Of a stretch of 11,558 bases of DNA, positions 1-5,863 are shown one piece after another (the stretch's first letter is position 1; the number at the start of each line of letters is the position of its first letter). Source of the stretch: Methanomicrobium sp. (GTDB lineage Archaea > Halobacteriota > Methanomicrobia > Methanomicrobiales > Methanomicrobiaceae); assembly GCA_017553245.1 (NCBI GenBank), contig JAFZMT010000143.1:1-11558 (forward strand), given 5' to 3'. The notes beneath the pieces are model-generated. The model did not search any database, was not told where the DNA came from, and was given only the letters and a program-made list of their open reading frames with translations. A program made the position numbers and the translations under genes.

Positions 1-129
1 GGATGGGGATATCGGTATGGTATTGATATTATTGCCGTATTGATTATATTGCTGCTTTGTTGCTTTGTATTATTTCGTTGTTATCGGGCGTAATTTGTGA
101 ACGAAGTGAAAAATATGATTGGATGAAAT

Positions 130-1374
130 TTATTCCTCGTTATCCGTGAAGATATTGAAGATCTGGTCGCTTCCGGTATCCGCAAGACGCTTTCTCTCAG
201 CCGCTTCCTCAACATACGCAAGGACGGGCAGCTGCATGTCGTAACCGGGGACATATCCGAAGAGCTTCTGCATCTCAACCTGAAGTGAATGCATGACCAG
301 CGCATTCGGGATATCCATCGGACATAACTCCTGACACTGACCGCAGTTGACACAGGAATCGGATACGTGTGCGAAGCGGATTAAGTGGAACATAAAGTCC
401 GGCGGAATAAGACCCGGGCGGACAAGGTGCGGCTTCTTTGTGGAACACTCGTTACAGTAACAGATCGGACACTGCTCGATACAGTTGTAACACTTGATAC
501 ATCTCGAAGCTTCGCCCTTGATGAAACCGAGGCGCTTTGCACCGGTTCCGAGTGCCGCAAACTGCTTCTCCTGGTTCTTCTTACCCATGTCGATCATTAC
601 TTTCTCGATCTTGCTTCTGATTGCAAGACCCTTCGCGTCGGGTGCGCAGGTGTCGATTGCGCCTGCACTTACGGCACCGTCAAAGAGCTTTGCACCCTTG
701 GACGAGCAGATCTCGACAAAGGTTGCCTTGCCTGCCTTATCTCCGACAACACCCCAGTTACCGCAGACGATATCCGCCTGACGCGGGATCTTTGTCTCGC
801 AGCGCTGGCAGTTCGGACGGCGTCCGAGACCTTCCTCTTCGAGTTCATCGATCTTGATACCCTTGTGCTGACCGTCCTTGGTCATGACAATGAACTGTCC
901 CTTGTCAATCTCTTCCTTAACGACATCGTCGGGGTCAATACCGTACTTTTCGGCAATCATCTTGCGTGCAACCTGCGGAGAAACACTTCCGCCGCAGTTA
1001 AGACCGATCATGAAGATGTTGTCCATGTTGATCTGGTTACGCTTTGCAAGTTCATACATTGCCTTTGCATCGCAGCCCTTGACCGTAACCGCGATCTTCA
1101 TGTTTCTGGCGCCGTCGAGGTACTTCTTGATGAGCTTCGGAAGAAGCAGGGTACCGCAGTGCAGTGAACCCGCACATGCCGCAAGCTCTGCGGGGTCGGT
1201 AATGAATGCCGGTAACGGATCGTAGAGATCGACACCCTTACGGACTGTCAGAACCATATCGACAATCTTGTTCTCAAGAGCGTATTTAAGGATGGAGATT
1301 ACGGCTCCTCCGCACTCTCCTTTAATATCGCTGGACTTTGTCCATGCATAGAATGTGTCACCTTTTGCCGACAT
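130..1374 (-). CDS. fdhB: F420-dependent formate dehydrogenase, beta subunit (FdhB)
   Basis: FdhB takes electrons from formate oxidation in FdhA and reduces coenzyme F420 at an FAD site; it belongs to the FrhB/FdhB family. The 414-residue length is usual for methanogen FdhB. An N-terminal Cys-Gly-Gly element at 21-23 opens the flavin/F420 domain, and further conserved cysteines lie in the middle (C189, C192, C204). Two ferredoxin-like clusters follow: C292-x2-C295-x2-C298-x3-C302, with extra cysteines at 305, 307 and 310, and C341-x2-C344-x2-C347-x3-C351-P. The start codon is two bases after the fdhA stop, and its Shine-Dalgarno (GGAGG) lies inside the last fdhA codons, so the two are translationally coupled. 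No membrane segment is visible, fitting a cytoplasmic enzyme. Identity is very secure from motifs and operon partner. Confidence 0.96.
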   Translation of the reverse strand: MSAKGDTFYAWTKSSDIKGECGGAVISILKYALENKIVDMVLTVRKGVDLYDPLPAFITDPAELAACAGSLHCGTLLLPKLIKKYLDGARNMKIAVTVKGCDAKAMYELAKRNQINMDNIFMIGLNCGGSVSPQVARKMIAEKYGIDPDDVVKEEIDKGQFIVMTKDGQHKGIKIDELEEEGLGRRPNCQRCETKIPRQADIVCGNWGVVGDKAGKATFVEICSSKGAKLFDGAVSAGAIDTCAPDAKGLAIRSKIEKVMIDMGKKNQEKQFAALGTGAKRLGFIKGEASRCIKCYNCIEQCPICYCNECSTKKPHLVRPGLIPPDFMFHLIRFAHVSDSCVNCGQCQELCPMDIPNALVMHSLQVEMQKLFGYVPGYDMQLPVLAYVEEAAERKRLADTGSDQIFNIFTDNEE

Positions 1375-1376
1375 CT

Positions 1377-3446
1377 TTACGCCTCCATTTTCTTAATGTT
1401 GACTGCGCAGACCTTGAACTCCGGTGTCCTCGATACGGGGTCGTATGCCGTGTTCGTGACTAAGTTCGCACGTGCCTCAATGAAGTGGAACGGCATGAAC
1501 AGAACTCCTTCCTTGATGTTGGGAGTAATGCGCACGTTAACGTTAACCTCACCGCGGCGGCTGTAGAGCGTAACCTTCTCTTCATCGACTAATCCGTATT
1601 TAGCGGCATCCGCCGGTGAAATCTCAAGCCATGCGGTCGGGCAGTCCTTGTCGAGCTGCTTGCATCTGCGTGTCATCGAACCGCTGGGCCAGTGCCAGAT
1701 GGTTGCACCGGTTGTAAGCCACAGCGGATACTCGCTGTCGACAACCTCTGCCGGAGCACGGTGCTCGATAGCCGCAAGCTGTGCCTTGCCCTCGGGCATT
1801 CCCGCGAATTCCTTGACGTGAAGGATTGCCGTTCCCTTGCTCTCCTCGGTCGGGCAGGGCCACTGGATACCGTCGCCGTCGAGTTTCGCATAGGTGATAC
1901 CTGCATACTGGGGTGTAATCTTACGCATCTCGTCGAATACATCCTCGCTGGTCTTCCATGTGAAGTATTTACCGTAGCCCATCTTCTCGGCGATCATCTT
2001 GATGATCTCCCAGTCAAGTTTGGACTCTCCGGGTGCGTCTGCCGCCTTTCTGAATCTCTGAACACGGCGTTCCGCATTCGTCTGTGTTCCGTCTTCCTCT
2101 GCGAAGCAGGAACCGGGTAAGACGACATCGGCGTATTTACTGGTCTCGGTCTGGAAGATATCCTGAACCACTAAGAACTCACAGTTCTCCATCGATTTCT
2201 CGACAGCCTTGGAGTTCGGGTCGGAAATGACCGGGTTCTCACCGAGCAGGTAGAGACACTTTAATTTGTCGGGGTGCTCCTCAAGTGTTTCGAGCATCTC
2301 GGGGATGTGAAGACCGAGCTTGCCGTTCGGAACCTCGTCAACGCCCCAGTACTCCGCAACCTTCTTTGCAGCCGCAGGATCGGTGACCTTGAGGTAACCG
2401 GCGTAAACGTTCGGGAGTGCGCCCATGTCGCAGGAACCCTGGACATTGTTCTGACCGCGAAGTGCGTTAACTCCGCATCCGGGCTTACCGATGTTTCCTA
2501 AAATAGTCTGGATGAATGCGATTGATCTTACGTTGTCGACACCCACGGTGTGCTGGGTGATACCGAGACAGTGAACGAATGCGGTCTTGTGCTGGTACTC
2601 GTGGAGCCAGTTGATTGCCTGCATGATGCTCTCTGCCGGGACGCCGCAGACCTTTGCGGTGTTCTCGACGCTGTACTTGTCCTGTGTGACGCACTTCTTG
2701 AGGTCTTCGTAGCCCTTTGTTCTGTTCTCCACGAATTCCTTGTCGATCCAGTCGTGCTCGATGATGTATTTCATCATACAGTTGAGTAACTGAATATCCG
2801 TTCCGGGGAAGTGCTGAATGTGAAGGTCGGCGTGTCTTGCCGTCGGGGTGTTACGCGGGTCGCAGACGATAATCTTTGCTCCCTTCCTCTTACCCTCCAT
2901 GATTCTGCGTGCTACAATCGGGTGTGCCTCAAAGTTGTTTGAACCGATGATGAAGACTAAATCCGCGATTGCAAGATCATTGAACGAGTTGGTCGATGCA
3001 CCCGAGCCGAATACGTTTGCAAGTCCCGCGACGGTCGGAGCGTGGCAGAGACGTGCACAGTGGTCAATGTTCGGGGTGTGAAGAACTACACGTGCAAACT
3101 TCTGCATTGCGTAGTTATCCTCATTACAGCAGCGTGCCGATGAGATAACCGCCATCTCTTCGGGCTTATACTTCTTGAAGTTCTCGGCAATGACCTCGAG
3201 TGCTTCATCCCATGTTGCAGGGCGCTGTTTTCCTGTTGCCTTGTCTTTTACGAGCGGGGTCGTAAGACGGTCCGGGGACGTAATGAATTCGAATCCGAAA
3301 ACTCCCTTCGGACACATCTTACCCTGGTTTACCGGCGAGCGCTGGGACGGCTGTGTGTCAATGATTTTGCCGTCTTTTACGACCAGGTTAAACGAACAAC
3401 CTCCACCGCAGTACGGGCAGGTAGTAGTAACAAACTTAACATCCAT
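1377..3446 (-). CDS. fdhA: Formate dehydrogenase, alpha (catalytic) subunit, cysteine type (FdhA)
   Basis: Catalytic subunit that oxidises formate to CO2 at a molybdenum or tungsten bis-pterin site. At 689 residues it is close to the usual length. A [4Fe-4S] site is formed by C10, C13, C17 and C45. The active-site motif at 130-136 (CARLCHA) has Cys134 followed by His135, where selenocysteine enzymes such as E. coli FdhF have Sec-His; this is therefore a Cys-type enzyme needing no selenium. The conserved arginine near the active site is R330, leading GQNNVQGSCDMG (331-342). The C-terminal pterin dinucleotide-binding domain contains the TGATIWHWPSGSMTRR stretch. Translation starts at ATG 3446 behind an AGGT Shine-Dalgarno 8 nt away, with a TATA box at 3483-3492. 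It is first in the fdhAB operon. No fdhC formate transporter lies in the window. Confidence 0.97.
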   Translation of the reverse strand: MDVKFVTTTCPYCGGGCSFNLVVKDGKIIDTQPSQRSPVNQGKMCPKGVFGFEFITSPDRLTTPLVKDKATGKQRPATWDEALEVIAENFKKYKPEEMAVISSARCCNEDNYAMQKFARVVLHTPNIDHCARLCHAPTVAGLANVFGSGASTNSFNDLAIADLVFIIGSNNFEAHPIVARRIMEGKRKGAKIIVCDPRNTPTARHADLHIQHFPGTDIQLLNCMMKYIIEHDWIDKEFVENRTKGYEDLKKCVTQDKYSVENTAKVCGVPAESIMQAINWLHEYQHKTAFVHCLGITQHTVGVDNVRSIAFIQTILGNIGKPGCGVNALRGQNNVQGSCDMGALPNVYAGYLKVTDPAAAKKVAEYWGVDEVPNGKLGLHIPEMLETLEEHPDKLKCLYLLGENPVISDPNSKAVEKSMENCEFLVVQDIFQTETSKYADVVLPGSCFAEEDGTQTNAERRVQRFRKAADAPGESKLDWEIIKMIAEKMGYGKYFTWKTSEDVFDEMRKITPQYAGITYAKLDGDGIQWPCPTEESKGTAILHVKEFAGMPEGKAQLAAIEHRAPAEVVDSEYPLWLTTGATIWHWPSGSMTRRCKQLDKDCPTAWLEISPADAAKYGLVDEEKVTLYSRRGEVNVNVRITPNIKEGVLFMPFHFIEARANLVTNTAYDPVSRTPEFKVCAVNIKKMEA

Positions 3447-3482
3447 AATTTTTACCTGTTTCAGTAAAGGGTTATTTTGATT

Positions 3483-3492
3483 GCATATAAAA
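3483..3492 (-). promoter_or_regulatory. Probable TATA box of the fdhAB operon
   Basis: Read on the minus strand the sequence is TTTTATATGC, preceded by a purine-rich AAGAAG that could serve as the TFB recognition element. Its centre lies about 42 nt upstream of the fdhA ATG, predicting a leader of roughly 15-20 nt that contains the AGGT ribosome-binding site. This is inferred from spacing only. Confidence 0.55.
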
Positions 3493-3704
3493 CTTCTTGT
3501 TTAATGATTTATTTTGCCGCATTTGAAAAAAGCCCAATTTACATTTATTTTACAAAATTTATTTGTTAAATAAACAACATTAAAAATTCACACAAATAAT
3601 AAAACCCAAAATATATTTGGTATTCTGTAATTTTGCGGCTGCCGAAATGCTTTAAGGATTTTACGGGAAATAAACTTTATACATACTTCACTTAGTCCTT
3701 CACA

Positions 3705-3722
3705 TTTAACAGATCTGTTAAA
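3705..3722. promoter_or_regulatory. Perfect 18-bp palindrome, possible operator
   Basis: TTTAACAGATCTGTTAAA is identical to its reverse complement over all 18 bases. It lies about 25 nt downstream of a rightward TATA-like sequence (CTTTATACA, 3674-3682), so it would cover a rightward start site, and about 215 bp upstream of the fdhA TATA box. Such symmetry suggests a dimeric regulator site; the regulator and target are unknown. Confidence 0.45.
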
Positions 3723-3873
3723 CATGAAGTTAATTCCGGCACCGAAACCGAACATCAAATAAAATCAATGAATTTTGGTAAAAAATCAGCTATTGCAGGT
3801 TAACTTTGATATGCAGTTGTCAACCATATTTGATCTACAAAGTCAATCGGGTTAACGTGCCACATCTGAAAAA

Positions 3874-3903
3874 TGAAATCGGAGGCAAATCCGACGGGTT
3901 TCA
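3874..3903. other. Bulged inverted repeat (RNA hairpin candidate)
   Basis: TGAAA and TCGGA on the left arm pair with TCCGA and TTTCA on the right arm, giving ten base pairs with a six-base loop (GGCAAA) and a four-base bulge (CGGG). Tandem repeats lie about 140 bp further right. It might be part of a structured RNA, but nothing else supports a named family. Confidence 0.3.
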
Positions 3904-4039
3904 GACCGAATTCTGCCCGAATTAACTCGGATGAACTTGAATTAGTGAAACGAAATTTGTATACTGCAAAAGGCGGCAAAATCGAATGCGCTTTTAAGAG
4001 ACCTTACCTCACACTTACCCGGATAATCTCAGATTACAC

Positions 4040-4099
4040 ATCACATAATCCGTCATCACATAACCTGACAACACATAATCCGAGCTTACATAAAATCTG
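4040..4099. repeat. 15-bp short tandem repeat, four units
   Basis: Units are ATCACATAATCCGTC, ATCACATAACCTGAC, AACACATAATCCGAG and the more divergent CTTACATAAAATCTG, abutting without gaps. The shared core is ACATAA followed by C or T and C. The array ends about 25 bp from the 3' end of tRNA-Ala. In one rightward frame it would encode a five-residue period (SHNPS-like), but that frame is probably not a gene. Confidence 0.75.
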
Positions 4100-4113
4100 A
4101 ACGGATTAATCAC

Positions 4114-4121
4114 AAAAGAAA
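4114..4121 (-). terminator. Oligo-T tract behind tRNA-Ala
   Basis: On the minus strand the sequence a few bases after the mature tRNA end is TTTCTTTT. Archaeal RNA polymerase commonly stops at such U-runs without a hairpin, so this is a plausible tRNA terminator. Confidence 0.45.
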
Positions 4122-4125
4122 GCGA

Positions 4126-4197
4126 TGGACAAAGCGGGAATTGAACCCGCGGCCTCTACCATGCCAAGGTAGCGATCTCCCACTGATCTACTTGCCC
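4126..4197 (-). tRNA. tRNA-Ala (anticodon GGC)
   Basis: A complete 72-nt cloverleaf can be drawn. The acceptor stem is GGGCAAG paired with TTTGTCC and contains the G3-U70 wobble pair, the main alanine identity element. The D stem is GATC/GATC, the anticodon stem CTACC/GGTAG with loop TTGGCAT (anticodon GGC, reading GCC and GCU), and the T arm GCGGG-TTCAATT-CCCGC. The discriminator base is A. The CCA end is not encoded, so a tRNA nucleotidyltransferase must add it. No intron is present. Confidence 0.97.
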
Positions 4198-4210
4198 GCA
4201 AAAGTGTGCT

Positions 4211-4220
4211 ATTATAATTT
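4211..4220 (-). promoter_or_regulatory. Possible TATA box for tRNA-Ala
   Basis: AAATTATAAT on the minus strand is the only clear AT-rich box just upstream of the tRNA. Its centre is only about 18 nt from the mature 5' end, closer than the normal 26-nt spacing, so the assignment is tentative. Confidence 0.35.
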
Positions 4221-4275
4221 GACGCCGTAGGATAAAAGAATTTGTTTTTGCACTGCCGCATTCACCCCGCCGGGG

Positions 4276-4340
4276 ACCTGAAAGGGCAACCGGAAAGGGC
4301 AACATGAAGTGCAATCCGGTTGCAACAACCTGAAGAGGCA
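4276..4340. repeat. Degenerate 13-bp short tandem repeat, about five units
   Basis: Units read ACCTGAAAGGGCA, ACCGGAAAGGGCA, ACATGAAGTGCA, ATCCGGTTGCAAC and, after one extra base, ACCTGAAGAGGCA. The first two are nearly identical and the others drift. A small GC hairpin (CCCC-GCC-GGGG, 4265-4275) sits just before the array. The region lies between tRNA-Ala and the divergent polyprenol kinase gene and has no gene of its own. Confidence 0.55.
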
Positions 4341-4390
4341 GCCGATACCGTATTCAACAACCGTTAACTCTTCAAAAGAACATACAATAT

Positions 4391-4400
4391 ACATATAATA
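4391..4400 (+). promoter_or_regulatory. Probable TATA box of the polyprenol kinase family gene
   Basis: ACATATAATA lies about 42 nt upstream of the ATG, predicting a start site near 4421 and a short leader. No strong Shine-Dalgarno is seen in that leader. Confidence 0.45.
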
Positions 4401-4437
4401 ATGCAACAGACTGCGGGTCGGTCGGACGGATAACGAA

Positions 4438-5004
4438 ATGAGAGAAGAATACAGAAAAACAGCCCATATCTTCTTCGGCATAATAATAGCCCTCTTCATA
4501 TATTTCGCCGACCGCATCACCGCAATTGCGGTTTTGGGCATAGTTATACTCCTCTCGCTCTGCATATCCGCGGCAATATACAAAGGAAAATACATCCCCC
4601 TCTTCTCGCCCATAGTCGCCGGACTCGAACGCGAAGGCGTCTTCCCGGGAAAAGGAACAATACTCTTCTTCATCGGCACCTTTGTCTGCCTCCTGCTCTT
4701 CGAGAAGGAATACGTTGTCTCAGCCGTCCTTGTCCTCTCCTTCCTCGACGGCATCTCGACCATAGTCGGCATCAACTTCGGAAAGACAAAGATCTACAGG
4801 AACAAATCGCTGGAAGGCTCGCTCAGCGGCATTATCTGCGGATTCCTTGCGCTCTTCCTTCTCATGTCAATCCCCGCACCCGCAGCGGCGATAACCGCGG
4901 CTGTCGCAGGCATAACCGAACTTGTCTCACCGGTCGACGACAACCTCACCATCCCGATTGCCGTCTGCATAACCCTGACGCTTCTCATGCCGCTGTTTGC
5001 GTAA
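4438..5004 (+). CDS. CTP-dependent polyprenol/diacylglycerol kinase family membrane protein (SEC59/DGK1-like)
   Basis: A 188-residue, strongly hydrophobic protein with about six or seven membrane segments (roughly 11-23, 27-47, 74-89, 92-110, 129-145, 149-165, 171-187). Family landmarks are visible: an N-terminal E-x-x-R-K-x-x-H pattern (E3/E4, R6, K7, H10), PGKG at 70-73, Asp104 in the SFLDG segment, G111-x-x-FGK, the NKSLEGS motif at 122-128, and DDNLTIP at 167-173. These match the dolichol kinase/phosphatidate cytidylyltransferase superfamily (PF01148-related). In archaea it may phosphorylate an isoprenoid alcohol such as dolichol or geranylgeraniol for glycan carrier or lipid salvage; the substrate is inferred, not shown. 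It appears to be transcribed alone from its own TATA box. Confidence 0.8.
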   Translation: MREEYRKTAHIFFGIIIALFIYFADRITAIAVLGIVILLSLCISAAIYKGKYIPLFSPIVAGLEREGVFPGKGTILFFIGTFVCLLLFEKEYVVSAVLVLSFLDGISTIVGINFGKTKIYRNKSLEGSLSGIICGFLALFLLMSIPAPAAAITAAVAGITELVSPVDDNLTIPIAVCITLTLLMPLFA

Positions 5005-5036
5005 CGAAAGAAGCAGGTGAAGACAATATAAGATAA

Positions 5037-5068
5037 TATAAGAAACGGGGGAAGTATAAGAAACGGGG
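5037..5068. repeat. Direct repeat of 14 bp at 18-bp offset
   Basis: TATAAGAAACGGGG occurs at 5037-5050 and again at 5055-5068, each followed by GAAG or AAAG. It lies in the 205-bp gap between the kinase gene and the pentapeptide gene, just behind the kinase stop codon. Confidence 0.65.
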
Positions 5069-5117
5069 AAAGCGGCAATAAAACGTTAAACGGAAAGAAC
5101 AACCACGCGGAAGAAAA

Positions 5118-5127
5118 TACATATATC
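5118..5127 (+). promoter_or_regulatory. Probable TATA box of the pentapeptide-repeat gene
   Basis: TACATATATC preceded by GAAGAAAA resembles an archaeal BRE plus TATA unit. It predicts a start near 5148 and a leader of about 60 nt. Other AT-rich stretches closer to the gene (for example near 5170) are weaker alternatives. Confidence 0.4.
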
Positions 5128-5209
5128 TTTTTACATCCGCGGATAATAGAATTATAGAATTACGGAATAACATATTCTTTAATAACAGAATATTTGCGGG
5201 GAGATACAA

Positions 5210-5698
5210 ATGGAAGAAGAAGCGAAAAGGATACTGCAGAAACTGATAATAGTCTCGGTAATCCTCATGATCTCACTGATAATCAACGTCTTACTCTTTA
5301 TGGGCAGTTTGCAGACCGTAAACTGCCCGCAACCCGAGGCGGTGCAGGGCTACACGTCGCAGTCGATATCATACCTTGACTACTCGGGCGTATACCTCGA
5401 AGGCGCAAATCTCGCCAAGGTAAACGCTTACAAGACGAAATTCGCCGGCGCCGACCTCAGAAGAGCCGACCTTCACGGCGCCAAGATGACGCTTGCCGAC
5501 CTCACCGGCGCCGACCTCTCGGGTGCCGACCTCGTGGGCGCAAAACTCGACTACGCCAACCTCAGAAACGCCGATCTCACGGGAGCCGACTTAAGCTACG
5601 CCGATCTCAAATGCGCAGACCTCACCGGCGCAAACCTCAAGGACGCAATCCTCGAAGGCGCGGATATGAACTACATCATCGGCGAATACACGAGATAA
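5210..5698 (+). CDS. Membrane-anchored pentapeptide-repeat protein
   Basis: The 162-residue protein has a charged start, one hydrophobic segment at about 11-31, a short spacer, then about 20 uninterrupted pentapeptides at 54-153 of the A(D/N)Lxx type (for example TGADL, SGADL, RNADL). Such repeats fold into a right-handed square beta-helix. At this length the helix would have about five full coils. The N-terminal segment could be an uncleaved anchor; Cys39 lies too far from it and lacks a lipobox. A Shine-Dalgarno (GGGGAG) sits six bases before the ATG. Some family members mimic DNA and protect gyrase, but those are soluble, so no function is assigned here. The gene stands alone, followed by a strong terminator. 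Confidence 0.85.
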   Translation: MEEEAKRILQKLIIVSVILMISLIINVLLFMGSLQTVNCPQPEAVQGYTSQSISYLDYSGVYLEGANLAKVNAYKTKFAGADLRRADLHGAKMTLADLTGADLSGADLVGAKLDYANLRNADLTGADLSYADLKCADLTGANLKDAILEGADMNYIIGEYTR

Positions 5699-5711
5699 TC
5701 TGAAACTGAGA

Positions 5712-5787
5712 TAAAAAGCAAAATAAAAAAAGCAAACCAAAAAAAGCAAACCAAAAAAAGCAAAACAAAAAAAGCAAAATAAAACAA
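5712..5787. repeat. 14-bp A-rich tandem repeat; T-tract termination zone on the minus strand
   Basis: Five units of the form AAAAAAAGCAAAMY repeat with an exact 14-bp period: the GC dinucleotide falls at 5718, 5732, 5746, 5760 and 5774. On the minus strand each unit presents up to seven consecutive T residues, just after the stop codon of the leftward NAPRT-like gene and a hairpin. This reads as a serial oligo-T terminator for that gene. Confidence 0.75.
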
Positions 5788-5792
5788 AAACA

Positions 5793-5822
5793 GGGATTAA
5801 TTAAATCCCGAAATTCTTTTTT
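5793..5822 (+). terminator. Hairpin plus T-tract terminator
   Basis: GGGATT and AATCCC form a six-base-pair stem with loop AATTA (5793-5809), followed by GAAATTC and a TTTTTT run at 5817-5822. It would end the pentapeptide transcript. Combined with the A-rich repeat on its left it makes the site bidirectional between convergent genes. Confidence 0.7.
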
Positions 5823-5863
5823 ACGGATAAATTCTCACGAAGATTCCTAAAACTCCGGAAGGC

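Larger units (their letters stand above)
3447..4125. other. 679-bp intergenic region upstream of fdhAB with inverted repeats; no convincing gene
   Basis: This gap separates fdhA from tRNA-Ala, both reading leftwards. The part next to fdhA is very AT-rich. Inverted repeats seen are TTGTT-5nt-AACAA at 3563-3577, CCAAA-ATATA-TTTGG at 3606-3620, a perfect 18-bp palindrome at 3705-3722, a bulged 10-bp hairpin at 3874-3903 and TAATCT-C-AGATTA at 4024-4036, followed by 15-bp tandem repeats at 4040-4099. An open frame of 75 codons (3873-4100, +) has no Shine-Dalgarno, uses codons such as CGA, TTA and TTG that look unlike its neighbours, and ends in the tandem repeat; I do not consider it a supported gene. 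A 12-codon frame begins at 3724 just after the palindrome. The region could hold regulatory sites or a non-coding RNA. Confidence 0.6.

Noticed and set aside
1..129. Terminator hairpin or small gene downstream of fdhB
   Set aside because: Only a T5 tract (109-113 on the minus strand) and low-complexity ATT/GCTTTG repeats are seen; GTGAA-CGAA-GTGAA is a direct, not an inverted, repeat. No gene is evident.
385..1167. 260-codon open frame opposite fdhB
   Set aside because: It lies entirely antisense to the well-supported fdhB gene and its protein shows no domain; long antisense frames are common opposite GC-biased coding DNA.
3873..4100. 75-codon open frame on the plus strand, ending in SHNPS-like repeats
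   Set aside because: There is no Shine-Dalgarno or well-placed TATA box, the codons (CGA, TTA, TTG) look unlike the neighbouring genes, and the last fifth is a DNA tandem repeat. It is probably chance, though a small gene cannot be fully excluded.
4212..4775. 187-codon open frame opposite the polyprenol kinase gene
   Set aside because: It overlaps the motif-bearing kinase gene and runs into the repeat region; no independent support.
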